A model generated the notes under the pieces. The model saw only the letters and a list, made by a program, of their open reading frames with translations. It ran no database searches and had not been told where the DNA came from. From Gammaproteobacteria bacterium (GTDB lineage Bacteria > Pseudomonadota > Gammaproteobacteria > SZUA-152), in contig JAADGF010000019.1 in assembly GCA_013152545.1 (NCBI GenBank), forward strand, positions 1 through 48,427: a stretch of 48,427 bases of DNA. The letters run 5' to 3'. A program made the translations under genes and the position numbers. How positions within the stretch are numbered: position 1 is the first letter of the stretch; each line of letters begins with the position of its first letter. This document shows positions 15,779 through 24,987 of this stretch, piece by piece.

Positions 15779-16756
15779 ATGGGGTCAAGGGTGAATAAAT
15801 ATCGTCGTATTTGCATTTTAGGTGGTACCGGTTTCGTAGGACAACACATCCTCAACCGCTTAACCAACACGGATTTTAAAATCCGTGTGATTAGTCGCCA
15901 CCGTGAACGCCATCGGGAATTATTATTATTCCCTGAGGTCGAGTTGGTGACCGCTGACATACACGACCCTCAAGTACTAAAGGAAAACTTCAGCGACCAA
16001 GATGTTGTTATTAATCTCGTGGGCATTCTAAACCAAAGCGGTAAAAAACAGGCTACCTTTAAAGCTGTTCATGTCGATTTGACGCGTCATATTATTCAAG
16101 CATGCCAAATGAAAGGGGTAAAACGTTTGCTTCATATGAGCGCATTAAATGCCGATAGCGCCAAAGGCCCCAGTCAATATTTGCGCACTAAAGGCGAAGC
16201 GGAAAATTTAGTGCATAACGCCAAAAATATTAACGTAACCAGCTTTCAACCTTCAGTCATTTTTGGCTTGGAGGACGATTTTTTTAACCGATTTGCACGA
16301 CTGTTAAAAATACCACCGACCTTTATACCGTTTCCTTTAGCCTGCGCAGATGCCAAATTCTCACCGGTCTTCGTTGATGACGTAGCCGCCGCGTTTACCG
16401 TTGCTGTACAAAATGAAGCCACCTTTGGGCAGCGCTACGCTTTATGTGGCCCCGAATCCTACACCTTAAAAGCACTCGTCGAGTATACGGCTAAATTAGG
16501 TGGTATTAAGCGATCAATTTATGGCTTAGGTGATTCCCTATCGAAACTGCAAGCTATCTTATTAGGTTTTGTACCTGGCCAACCTTTTAGTAAAGATAAT
16601 TACTTATCGATGAAAATAGATAGCGTTTGCGACACGCCATTTCCTGCTCTCTTTAATATTACACCGGCCTCTGTGGAATCAATTGTACCGAGTTATATTG
16701 GTCAACAGAGTCTACAAGCCCGTTTTGATGATTATCGCCGTACAGCTCGCCGATGA
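15779..16756 (+). CDS. NAD(P)-binding SDR protein, complex I NDUFA9-like
   Basis: A 325-residue atypical short-chain dehydrogenase. The Rossmann motif RICILGGTGFVGQHIL is at the N-terminus. Then DVVINLVGILNQSGKKQATF, RLLHMSALNAD and SQYLRTKGEAENLV, in which the Tyr-x3-Lys is altered to Y-L-R-T-K, and SFQPSVIFGLEDDFFNRFA. These features belong to the family named after mitochondrial complex I subunit NDUFA9, common next to cca-region genes in gammaproteobacteria. It probably binds NAD(P)H or a quinone-related ligand without a proven reaction. ATG 15779 is used; a GTG at 15791 with GGGG upstream is an equally good start and would remove four residues. Confidence 0.85.
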   Translation: MGSRVNKYRRICILGGTGFVGQHILNRLTNTDFKIRVISRHRERHRELLLFPEVELVTADIHDPQVLKENFSDQDVVINLVGILNQSGKKQATFKAVHVDLTRHIIQACQMKGVKRLLHMSALNADSAKGPSQYLRTKGEAENLVHNAKNINVTSFQPSVIFGLEDDFFNRFARLLKIPPTFIPFPLACADAKFSPVFVDDVAAAFTVAVQNEATFGQRYALCGPESYTLKALVEYTAKLGGIKRSIYGLGDSLSKLQAILLGFVPGQPFSKDNYLSMKIDSVCDTPFPALFNITPASVESIVPSYIGQQSLQARFDDYRRTARR

Positions 16757-17018
16757 ATTTATTGGTTTTCGCACGAATCGATACCCAAAGCGTTATGGGT
16801 ATATACAATGCCCGATTAGCCTAAATTAATATTACGGCCCCTAATGCAGCACGCGTTTCTCCTGTTGCGCGAGCACTTGGTATCGTGTATTAAATAGAAT
16901 GAAAATTCAGCGCCGCCACAAGTTTGTTGCCACAAGGCGTAACGTACCGGAAATGTCAGTCACCTTGTCAAGAACGAAAACACACTGAACAGCTAAGCTT
17001 TTAGCGCTTTGCTGAGTC

Positions 17019-17042
17019 GCTATTCTCGGACAGGCTTCTAGG
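17019..17042 (-). repeat. Copy of the dispersed CTAGG...GAATAGC repeat
   Basis: On the minus strand this reads CCTAG-AAGC-CTGTCCGAGAATAGC. It overlaps the stop codon of the aminopeptidase gene. Related copies lie at 12521-12547, 21453-21484 and 32179-32203. Confidence 0.65.
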
Positions 17043-18105
17043 GAGGGGAGGAGACCGGGATAAGTTGATGGATTCGAGCAGTACGCTGCTCCGCTGGCAT
17101 ATCCCCAATTTCCGCTACCACCTGATAAAATGCCGCCAGATCGCCACCCTGCTGTTGTAACAATGCCTGAAAAGCGGGTACATAATCACGATAGGTTGTT
17201 ATTGCTGCAATCTGCGCATTGTTAATGTCTTTTGAAAACCAATTGTCATATCCTTCATAGCCATCCCATGACTGCTTTAACACCGCGTACTCGTTTCGCA
17301 ATTGACTAATAATATTATTTTTTTTCTGTCTCAGCATCACCGATGATTGGCGACTTTTGTATAAATGATCCAATTGGTTGCGGGTTTTACTTATTAACTG
17401 CACAAATTGTTTGTGGCGCTGTTTGCGCTGCGTATAGTGCTCGATATCCTGAAGCGAATCATGTTGAGCTAACCACCGTTTGATGCCCTCCAATTCCACT
17501 GCTACCGCGAAACCTTCATTAAATGCTGTATCACCCTTAATGAAAAGCTGCTGGTGTGACAGTTCATGAAAAATTAAACCAGCCAATCGAATCTCATCAC
17601 GATTAATAATCGTGTTCATTACCGGGTCATCAAACCAGCCAATCGTCGAATAGGCTGCTATACCGCTAACATAAACATCCAGACCTTCACTATCTAATCC
17701 TTCGGCAAATTCGATGGCATCCTGTTCGTGAAAATAACCACGGTATTTAACGCATCCCACAAATAAAAAACACCATTCCTGCATTTCCATGGAAAACTCA
17801 GGGGCAGCAAAAACGTTCCAGACCGCATAAGGCCGCCCCAGATCGACGTAGGTACGATAACTGTCATTGTCGGGTAAAGACAATGCTTCCGTGGCAAACT
17901 TGCGGATTTGCAACACCGTCGCTAACTTGGTTTTTATATGCTGCGGCACGTTTTCGTCTTGCACAACCACCTCAATAGGTTCACGATTAACCAACACATT
18001 AAACCCACCCGCAACCGATTGAGCGTAATAACCGATATTTGAACAACCTGCAAGCAACAGTATCACAGCAACATAGAAAATCAGGATAAACGTTTTAATC
18101 AGCAT
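17038..18105 (-). CDS. PF10023-type putative aminopeptidase, lipoprotein
   Basis: A 355-residue protein. The N-terminal hydrophobic segment ends in the lipobox LLAGC, so it is probably a lipoprotein. The zinc-peptidase motif HELSHQ (HExxH) sits in LAGLIFHELSHQQLF, followed by DTAFNEGFAVAVELEG with the third ligand Glu. Upstream, AYSTIGWFDDPVMNTII is a family signature. PF10023 proteins are annotated as putative aminopeptidases; the activity is not well established. A MITE-like element ends about 10 bases before the ATG, so the native promoter may have been displaced or supplied by that element. Confidence 0.88.
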   Translation of the reverse strand: MLIKTFILIFYVAVILLLAGCSNIGYYAQSVAGGFNVLVNREPIEVVVQDENVPQHIKTKLATVLQIRKFATEALSLPDNDSYRTYVDLGRPYAVWNVFAAPEFSMEMQEWCFLFVGCVKYRGYFHEQDAIEFAEGLDSEGLDVYVSGIAAYSTIGWFDDPVMNTIINRDEIRLAGLIFHELSHQQLFIKGDTAFNEGFAVAVELEGIKRWLAQHDSLQDIEHYTQRKQRHKQFVQLISKTRNQLDHLYKSRQSSVMLRQKKNNIISQLRNEYAVLKQSWDGYEGYDNWFSKDINNAQIAAITTYRDYVPAFQALLQQQGGDLAAFYQVVAEIGDMPAEQRTARIHQLIPVSSPP

Positions 18106-18114
18106 ATTCGATAC

Positions 18115-18348
18115 TTTAAGGGTCTATAAAAAAATAAGTTGGACAGATTGCGCCGGATATCGTTTCGTCTTCAAGACTTCCACCATCCATGGCTCACGCC
18201 CCTTACACCTACGTCCATATAAGCAAGGCGCGGGAATGGGCGCACCCCATCCAGAGCACATACTCATTGTATGTAAGCTTTTGCGCAACGCCGAAGACGC
18301 AAGGATAGACAAGCAAAATGTTCACGCTATTTCTTTACAGACACTAAG
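18115..18348. mobile_element. MITE-like element, family B, complete copy
   Basis: A roughly 234-bp non-coding element. The left end TTAAGGGTCTATAAAAAAATA is repeated inverted and imperfectly at the right end (TATTTCTTTACAGACACTAA). It contains an inner palindrome around GCACATACTCATTGTATG and the core GATAGACAAG-N-AAATGT shared with family A. It lies between the aminopeptidase start and cca. The right half recurs at 28870-28926. Confidence 0.65.
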
Positions 18349-18407
18349 TTGGTTAATGGACTAAGGCAACGTAAAATATAACATCAATTTACAGGCTAGT
18401 TTACGTT

Positions 18408-19646
18408 ATGAAAGTTTACCTTGTTGGCGGTGCAGTACGCGACAAATTACTGGGCCTTCAACCCAAAGAATTCGATTGGGTGGTGGTTGGCTCCACACCG
18501 GAAGAAATGCGGCGTAACGGATATAAACAAGTGGGCAAGCATTTCCCTGTGTTTTTACATCCAGAAACCCATGAAGAATATGCGCTAGCACGTACAGAAC
18601 GCAAAACCGCACCAGGATATACGGGCTTTGACACTGATGCAAGCGTTGACGTTACGCTGGAAGAGGACTTAAAGCGGCGTGACCTGACCATTAATGCCAT
18701 TGCCGAAGATAAGCATGGCAATATCATTGACCCATTTAATGGTGTAAACGATATTATGCAACGCCAATTACGTCACGTCTCAGCTGCATTTACAGAAGAC
18801 CCCGTGAGAATCCTGCGTGTTGCTCGCTTTAGCGCTAAGCTGGCCAGTTTCAAATTCTCCATTGCCAGCGAAACTAAAACACTCATGCAGACCATGGTCG
18901 CCTCGGGGGAAATCGACGCCTTGGTACCGGAACGTATTTGGAAAGAATTAGAACGCTCACTGGTAACACATAATCCACAATGCTTTTTTAAAGTCCTGCG
19001 TCAATGCGGCGCATTAAAAAAATTACTGCCCGAAATCGATCAATTATTCGGGATTCCTCAACCCGAAAAACATCACCCGGAAATTGATACTGGTATACAT
19101 ACTTTATTAGTATTACAACAGGCCGCAATGTTAACAAGTAATCCTATCGTAAAGTTTGCAGCCCTGACCCATGACCTTGGTAAAGGCACAACCCCAAAAG
19201 AACAATGGCCCAAACACGTTGGGCACGAAGAACGTGGTGTTTCATTGGTAAAAACTGTTTGTAAACGCCTGCGAATACCCAACAATTACCGTGACTTGGC
19301 GCTTCACGTCGCACGTTATCACTTGCACTGTCATCGCGCAGCAGAACTTACCCCCAAGACCCTATTAAAAGTACTGAAAAATATTGATGCCCTACGGCGC
19401 CCCGACCGTTTTGAACAATTTTTGCTGGCTTGCGAAGCAGACGCGCGGGGCCGAACGGGGTTTGAAAACAAGGAATATCCGCAAGCAAATTTGTTTCGCA
19501 CCGCGTTCAATGCGATTACCGATATCAATATTAGCGATATTATTAACACCGAAACAAGTGGCGATGCCATTGCCAAAAAACTACAACAGCGACAGCTACA
19601 AGCCATATCCGAGGCAGTGATGCGTTTCAAATCAAATTTAATCTAA
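18408..19646 (+). CDS. cca: Multifunctional CCA-adding tRNA nucleotidyltransferase
   Basis: A 412-residue class II CCA enzyme that adds or repairs the 3' CCA of tRNA, with phosphohydrolase and phosphodiesterase activity in the C-terminal HD domain. The head has KVYLVGGAVRDKLLG, EFDWVVVGSTPEEMRRNGY, EEYALARTERK and RRDLTINAIAED; then EDPVRILRVARFSAK and the HD motif AALTHDLGKGTTP. The length matches the E. coli enzyme. The usual metal-binding D-x-D is E-F-D here (Glu21, Asp23), a conservative change. It is monocistronic and converges with dtd. Confidence 0.95.
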   Translation: MKVYLVGGAVRDKLLGLQPKEFDWVVVGSTPEEMRRNGYKQVGKHFPVFLHPETHEEYALARTERKTAPGYTGFDTDASVDVTLEEDLKRRDLTINAIAEDKHGNIIDPFNGVNDIMQRQLRHVSAAFTEDPVRILRVARFSAKLASFKFSIASETKTLMQTMVASGEIDALVPERIWKELERSLVTHNPQCFFKVLRQCGALKKLLPEIDQLFGIPQPEKHHPEIDTGIHTLLVLQQAAMLTSNPIVKFAALTHDLGKGTTPKEQWPKHVGHEERGVSLVKTVCKRLRIPNNYRDLALHVARYHLHCHRAAELTPKTLLKVLKNIDALRRPDRFEQFLLACEADARGRTGFENKEYPQANLFRTAFNAITDINISDIINTETSGDAIAKKLQQRQLQAISEAVMRFKSNLI

Positions 19647-19708
19647 ATCTGCCCCAAAATAGACGCCTAAGCACCGCATCTGCAAACTACTTTATGCCCA
19701 TCCATTGC

Positions 19709-20146
19709 TTAACTTTCCAATAAAAAAGTTACCGGGCCATCGTTGGTAAGACTTACCTGCATATCTGCACCAAATTGCCCTGTGGCCACATAAGGGTACT
19801 GTTCAATGGCTGCATTTGTAAGATACAAAAATAATTGTTGTCCTAACGCTGGCGGGGCGGCAGCGGAAAAACTGGGCCGCATGCCTTTCCTGGTATCGGC
19901 GGCCAGGGTAAATTGCGGCACCAGTAACAAACCACCTTTAACGTCATTCAAACTCAAATTCATTTTACCGTCTGCATCCGCGAACACACGATAACCTAAC
20001 AGACGCTGTAGCAGTCTGTCCGCTTTAGCGGTTGTATCATCTTTTTGCACACCAACCAGCAACAGCAAGCCCTGTTCGATAGCACCTATCGTTTCGCCTG
20101 CAACATTAACTTTCGCCTGAGATACCCGCTGCAACAAACCAATCAC
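19709..20146 (-). CDS. dtd: D-aminoacyl-tRNA deacylase
   Basis: A cytosolic enzyme that hydrolyses D-aminoacyl-tRNA. Family motifs are [10 protein letters not shown] at the start, [33 protein letters not shown] (S-Q-x-T-like motif) and the Gly-cisPro region LTNDGPVTF at the C-terminus. I start it at the GTG at 20146 ([10 protein letters not shown]), because DTD proteins begin with M-x-x-L-x-Q-R-V; the ATG at 20167 would add seven non-conserved residues. This gives 145 residues, the usual size. It lies close to pip, a common arrangement in gammaproteobacteria. Confidence 0.93.
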   Translation of the reverse strand: MIGLLQRVSQAKVNVAGETIGAIEQGLLLLVGVQKDDTTAKADRLLQRLLGYRVFADADGKMNLSLNDVKGGLLLVPQFTLAADTRKGMRPSFSAAAPPALGQQLFLYLTNAAIEQYPYVATGQFGADMQVSLTNDGPVTFLLES

Positions 20147-20307
20147 AATGATAAATGATACCTTCATTCAGTTATTGATGTAGCTATTGATACCGGTTAC
20201 TGACCAAGTGTTGAATAGGACCTTTAACCTAACACATCCGTTAAACCGTAACGACAGCGACTAAAGTGCATTAGGCGTGCACAGTAGGCTCAATTGAGGT
20301 GTTAGAC

Positions 20308-21273
20308 TTACGTGTCATCACCAAATTTATGGGCAAACTCCTGTGTCGCCCTGACCAGGGCATCAACTATGCCACGCTCTGTTGCGGAGTGCCCCGCATC
20401 CGGAATGATATGCAATTCCGATGCTGACCAAGCGTGGTTAAGCTCCCAGGCGCTATCCATCGGGCAAACAATATCATAACGACCCTGGATAATCAGACCA
20501 GGAATATCTTTGATTTTTCCAATATTATCAAGAATCTGATTAGGCTCAAGAAAACTATCATTGATGAAATAATGACACTCGATACGCGACAAACTCATTG
20601 CGGTATACGGTTCGGTATAATTATTAATAACTGACTTACTAGGCTGTAAGGTAGAGGTCTGCCCCTCCCACCTGGCCCAAGCCTTAGCAGCGGCCATTCT
20701 GGCCAGCTCATTTTTCCCTGTCAATCGTTTGTAATAAGCAGCAACCATATTGTCGCGTTCATGCTCTGGAATAATGGAAACAAAATCCAACCAGTGATCA
20801 GGGAAAATACGGCTGGCACCGCCACCACCTTGATAAAACCATTCTATTTCCTCACGTCGGCATAAAAATATCCCACGTAAAATCAAGGCCATTGTCTGTT
20901 CAGGATACGCTTGTGCATACACTAAACTTAAAGTAGCCCCCCAGGAGCCGCCAAACAATATCCAGCGGTCTATTCCTAAAAACCCTCTGATTCGTTCGAT
21001 ATCATCAACCAATGCCTGCGTATGGTTGCCATCAAGATCGGCGTGGGGTATCGATCGTCCACAACCACGCTGATCAAATAGAATAATACGATAGACTTGC
21101 GGATCAAAGAAAGTGCGGTGATAAGGTAGGCACCCTGAGCCAGGCCCCCCATGTACAAACAGAATCGGTATACCATCAGGATCGCCAGATTCTTCCACAT
21201 ATAACACATGCGGCGGATCCACTTTCACTTCGTGTGTCGCATAGGGTTTAATTCTAGGGTATAAACCAGGCAC
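20308..21273 (-). CDS. pip: Proline iminopeptidase
   Basis: A 321-residue alpha/beta hydrolase (peptidase S33) that releases N-terminal proline. VHGGPGSG is the oxyanion region, GCGRSIPHA follows, the nucleophile is Ser in GGSWGATLSL, the acid is Asp in GRYDIVCP and the base His in DAGHSATE. The length is typical. It is read in the same direction as dtd with 161 bases between, so co-transcription is possible. Confidence 0.94.
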   Translation of the reverse strand: MPGLYPRIKPYATHEVKVDPPHVLYVEESGDPDGIPILFVHGGPGSGCLPYHRTFFDPQVYRIILFDQRGCGRSIPHADLDGNHTQALVDDIERIRGFLGIDRWILFGGSWGATLSLVYAQAYPEQTMALILRGIFLCRREEIEWFYQGGGGASRIFPDHWLDFVSIIPEHERDNMVAAYYKRLTGKNELARMAAAKAWARWEGQTSTLQPSKSVINNYTEPYTAMSLSRIECHYFINDSFLEPNQILDNIGKIKDIPGLIIQGRYDIVCPMDSAWELNHAWSASELHIIPDAGHSATERGIVDALVRATQEFAHKFGDDT

Positions 21274-21743
21274 GCTACGTTCCTTTACTGTTCGAGTCGA
21301 TTAACACACCATTGCTTGATAACATCGATTTCACAAGCAACTGTCAAGAGAGTATATGCAAAATAAGCGCCGTTTTATGGCCTCGATCATCTTAAAATCA
21401 TCCGTTGGACAGTTTATAGAATACCTTTTTCACACTAAATTATCGTGCCCGGCTAGGGAGGGGAGGGGCCCGTCCAAGAATAGCAAGCCGTCACGAGGGA
21501 ATACCATGTTGCGTCCATTTTTTCGATTGCATCAGGCACCTATTTTTGGCATTTGAGGCGAATATTTCGCCTCTTTAACGTAGTAATCGTAAAAATGGGC
21601 CAAAATGGCATTTTCGCAGCAGGCTTTCTATTCTTAAACAGCCCCCCCCCTAGGCACGATAAAAAACATGCTCTATAGGCTACAATATGCTTAATTTTTA
21701 AACAAAAATTGGGGAAAATAACATTTTAATCATTAAGCATCGT
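21274..21743. other. Intergenic region with two repeat motifs
   Basis: These 470 bases hold no credible gene. TTAAAATCATCCGTTGGAC at 21392-21410 is one copy of a dispersed motif. CTAGGGAGG...AAGAATAGC at 21453-21484 is a copy of another repeat family. A GAGGCGAATATTTCGCCTC palindrome at about 21555-21573 is a possible terminator-like hairpin without a T-tract. Confidence 0.5.
21453..21484 (+). repeat. Copy of the dispersed CTAGG...GAATAGC repeat
   Basis: It starts CTAGGGAGGGGAGG and ends CCGTCCAAGAATAGC, with a longer G-rich spacer than the other copies. It is intergenic. Confidence 0.55.
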
Positions 21744-22304
21744 TCAGTCCCTCACAACTTGGGCCTTTAGCCCAATAGCCGCCGCTATTGCCGCTAACAA
21801 TAACCCCAACAACACTAAGCCAGGACCAATTCCGGTATTAAGAACAGTAAACGCCAACTCCATCTCAAGCATTACACCAAGGTACAATAATCCCGAGTGC
21901 ATCAATGTACCTACGATAAAAATCCAACTAATCAGCTGTTTAAAAACACGGGAAATAGCCATGAAGCTCAACGCAATTCCTACGACGATATTCAACAGTG
22001 CTTCCATATTACCGTGAGCGTGAGGACCACTGCGAATAACATCAATTGGTTGCTGGGCATTTATTAACTGATTCAGCGCTAACACACCATCCGTATTCGC
22101 TTTTGCGATTTGCTGCGGCGTTAATGGCTCTAACTCTTCTTCAAAATCGTCCGCTTTTAATGATTGCAGTCGTCCCACAACATCCTGTTTCTGTGATTGA
22201 GCCACCGCGACTTCCGGTATGTACTTAATGATCATTAGTGGCCCTAAAGCGGCAGTTATCATTAAAAACAAAAAACCGAATACTACATTTTTTTTGCCTA
22301 TCAT
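21744..22304 (-). CDS. Membrane protein of unknown function
   Basis: A 186-residue protein I do not recognise. One hydrophobic segment is at residues 7-27. A polar helical linker with EEELEPLTPQQIAKAN follows, then three hydrophobic segments from about residue 104 (IVVGIALSFMAIS, WIFIVGTLMHSGLLYLGVML, LVLLGLLLAAIAAAIGL). Coding use is normal. It is alone, between pip and typA; AGGGGG lies 4 to 9 bases before the ATG, a good ribosome-binding site. Four-helix membrane topology with a periplasmic linker is an inference. Confidence 0.75.
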   Translation of the reverse strand: MIGKKNVVFGFLFLMITAALGPLMIIKYIPEVAVAQSQKQDVVGRLQSLKADDFEEELEPLTPQQIAKANTDGVLALNQLINAQQPIDVIRSGPHAHGNMEALLNIVVGIALSFMAISRVFKQLISWIFIVGTLMHSGLLYLGVMLEMELAFTVLNTGIGPGLVLLGLLLAAIAAAIGLKAQVVRD

Positions 22305-22693
22305 ATAGCCCCCTTAATTTCTCTGTGGTCAATATCCTCAACAGCTCTAATACCTATATCGTATAATATTATCCCTTTCTCTATTTTCCGTACTAAAAAT
22401 AGCTGTGAGACTGAAGTAACCACCTTTGTATCACGAAGTTAAGGTTTAGTGAATCGGTGATAAAGACACGCATCAGCTTTGAGTGATGCTATGAAGACAA
22501 AGCATATTAAGAAACGTCAACAGAGCCTAATTAACTGTAAGTTTAACCAAGTGGGGAGAAATAAAATGAATTTGAAACGGCGCGAAGCCCTGCGCCCCGC
22601 CAATGGTCGGTTCTGCAGAAAAAGTACCGACCATTGGCACCTTGTCTTTACCCTAAATTAATCGTAAACAAATAAAGATCAAACGCCTTTGCG
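22305..22693. other. Intergenic region with tandem hairpins and a possible 31-codon ORF
   Basis: Downstream of typA lie two perfect hairpins: GGCGC-N8-GCGCC at 22579-22596 and a 13-bp stem GCCAATGGTCGGT (22599-22611) with ACCGACCATTGGC (22626-22638). On the plus strand a small frame starts at ATG 22566, has GGGGAG 8 bases upstream, and encodes MNLKRREALRPANGRF... for 31 residues to 22661. The hairpins lie within it. It may be a leader peptide, a small RNA or chance. Confidence 0.4.
22599..22638. other. Perfect 13-bp hairpin downstream of typA
   Basis: Arms 22599-22611 and 22626-22638, loop of 14 bases (TCTGCAGAAAAAGT without its outer T). Neither strand has a good T-tract after it, so I do not call it a rho-independent terminator, though it could block 3' exonucleases on the typA message. 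Confidence 0.55.
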
Positions 22694-24517
22694 TTAGTTC
22701 GCTATCGTCTGACGCGATGCCCGTTTGCGCTCATGTTCAAGTAATAATTTCTTACGAACCCGAATATTGCTGGGTGTTACTTCCACGAGCTCATCATCGT
22801 CGATAAATTCCAGCGCCTGTTCGAGTGACATTTTAATTGGCGGCGTCAAAATAATATTTTCATCGGTTCCAGCGGCGCGTATATTGGTTAATTGCTTGGC
22901 TTTCAATGGGTTCACCACCAAGTCATTGTCTCTGGAATGGATACCAATCACCATACCCTCATACACTTCCTCGCCGTGCCCAATAAATAAACGGCCCCGC
23001 TCCTGAAGGTTGAACAAGGCATAGCCCAGCGCCTTGCCTTTACCATTGGCAATCAACACCCCGTTGACACGCTGTCCAATCATGGTCTTTTTTGCCGGAG
23101 CATATTTATCAAACACACTATATATCAGCCCCGTACCTTGAGTTGCGGTCAAAAACTCAGTTCGAAACCCAATCAGGCCCCGCGCCGGAATCACATAATC
23201 CAAACGCACCCGACCTTTGCCATCAGGAACCATGTCATTTAGGCTACCCCCTCTTTCTCCCAGTTTTTCCATCACGGCACCTTGGTGCTGGTCTTCCACA
23301 TCAACGGTGAGTTGTTCATAAGGCTCATGGATTTCGCCGTCAATTTCTTTAACGATTACTTCAGGGCGGGAAACCCCCAACTCGTAACCTTCACGGCGCA
23401 TATTTTCAATCAAAATCGATAGGTGTAATTCACCTCGGCCTGATACCTTAAATTTATCGGGGTCATCGGTACTTTCTACGCCTAAAGCCACATTATGTAC
23501 CAATTCCCGGTCCAAACGTTCACGTATTTGTCGGCTAGTAAGATACTTTCCGTCCAACCCTGCAAACGGCGAATTATTCACCTGAAACGTCATGCTGACG
23601 GTGGGCTCATCCACCGACAACGGTGCCATGGCTTCAACTTGACGGGGATCACATAACGTATCAGAAATGTTTAACTTATCGATCCCGGTGAAGGCTACAA
23701 TGTCACCCGCCTGTGCTTCTGGAATCTCGACCCTTTCAAGACCAATAAATCCCAAAATTTGCAATATCCGTCCATTGCGGGTTTCGCCGTTATCGTTGAT
23801 GATAGTGACCTGTGTATTGGTTTTGATCTTTCCACGACTGATGCGGCCTACACCAATCACACCCACGTAACTATTGTAATCCAATGCACTGACTTGCAGT
23901 TGTAATGGCCCATCAACATCCACCCGAGGTGGTAAAACATGTTCCACAATGGATTCAAATAACGACGTCATATCACCATCGCGAACATCCGCATCCAAAC
24001 CAGCATACCCTTGCAATGCAGAGGCGTATACCACGGGGAAATCCAATTGCTCATCGGTCGCACCCAAGCGATCAAATAGCTCAAACGTTTGATCCAGCAC
24101 CCAGTCAGGCCTTCCACCAGGACGATCAATTTTATTGATAACAACGATGGGACATAATCCCTGAGCCAAGGCCTTCTGAGTAACAAACCGAGTTTGCGGC
24201 ATCGGACCTTCCACCGCATCCACCAACAAAAGCACTGAATCCACCATGGACAGAATACGCTCAACCTCACCACCAAAATCCGCATGTCCTGGCGTATCAA
24301 CCACATTGATACGATAATCACGCCACTTGATGGCGGTATTTTTAGAAAGAATCGTGATACCACGTTCCTTCTCCAAGTCATTTGAGTCCATCACCCGCTC
24401 TACCGCATCACCGCGCGACACCAAAGTACCGGATTGCTGCAATAATTTATCAACCAAAGTCGTTTTACCGTGGTCAACATGGGCAATAATGGCAATATTA
24501 CGTAGTTTTTCAATCAC
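22694..24517 (-). CDS. typA: Ribosome-associated GTPase BipA/TypA
   Basis: A 607-residue translational GTPase that binds the ribosome and helps 50S assembly, cold and stress adaptation. G1 is [12 protein letters not shown], the switch I region is [12 protein letters not shown]3 is [15 protein letters not shown]4 is [15 protein letters not shown]. Domains II, III and the BipA-specific C-terminal domain ([22 protein letters not shown], then [25 protein letters not shown]) are intact. The length matches the family. Confidence 0.97.
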   Translation of the reverse strand: MIEKLRNIAIIAHVDHGKTTLVDKLLQQSGTLVSRGDAVERVMDSNDLEKERGITILSKNTAIKWRDYRINVVDTPGHADFGGEVERILSMVDSVLLLVDAVEGPMPQTRFVTQKALAQGLCPIVVINKIDRPGGRPDWVLDQTFELFDRLGATDEQLDFPVVYASALQGYAGLDADVRDGDMTSLFESIVEHVLPPRVDVDGPLQLQVSALDYNSYVGVIGVGRISRGKIKTNTQVTIINDNGETRNGRILQILGFIGLERVEIPEAQAGDIVAFTGIDKLNISDTLCDPRQVEAMAPLSVDEPTVSMTFQVNNSPFAGLDGKYLTSRQIRERLDRELVHNVALGVESTDDPDKFKVSGRGELHLSILIENMRREGYELGVSRPEVIVKEIDGEIHEPYEQLTVDVEDQHQGAVMEKLGERGGSLNDMVPDGKGRVRLDYVIPARGLIGFRTEFLTATQGTGLIYSVFDKYAPAKKTMIGQRVNGVLIANGKGKALGYALFNLQERGRLFIGHGEEVYEGMVIGIHSRDNDLVVNPLKAKQLTNIRAAGTDENIILTPPIKMSLEQALEFIDDDELVEVTPSNIRVRKKLLLEHERKRASRQTIAN

Positions 24518-24987
24518 AATTAATTCTCTTAGTTACTGAATTACATTAAATTTATGAGGCAGTATGTCAAGGTGTCCGGTGCGACCACGACAACCGTGGT
24601 CGTATTATACCCTGTCAATCACAACCCTTAAGAGCATTGAATCGACACCCGTAAAAAACACAGTCGCAAGTCGCACAAGTATTTTATCGATATCAACCGG
24701 TTACAAACATGAGCACAGCCGGACAGTGGCCGTGGTCCGATTCCATTGGCTTGCGTTTTCTACTGTACAGGGGATAGAAGTCCAGGCTAGAGGAAAAGCA
24801 CGGCAGTATATCGTAAATTGATCATCAGTGCAGCCTTTATGCAGCCCCGACTTGAACCTAAATCATAATCATTTGGAGATTTTGCGCCATCGGCGTTTCG
24901 CACGGCATCAGGAACGCTGTAAGTAGGTTGACTTTCTGTAGCCCACAACCACGCCGCGTCGTTAATTCTCTGGCAACTTCGCTATTA
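24518..24987. other. Intergenic region with one hairpin
   Basis: These 470 bases lie between the typA start and the FAAL stop. CGACCACG (24582-24589) pairs with CGTGGTCG (24595-24602) around ACAAC, in the region upstream of typA; a leader hairpin is possible. No other gene or repeat is seen. Confidence 0.45.

Noticed and set aside
16790-16818. ATACCC/GGGTAT hairpin as terminator of the NDUFA9-like gene
   Set aside because: Only 6 bp with no following T-run.
24564-24821. 85-residue plus-strand ORF upstream of typA
   Set aside because: Includes the hairpin at 24582-24602, lacks a ribosome site and shows no family features.
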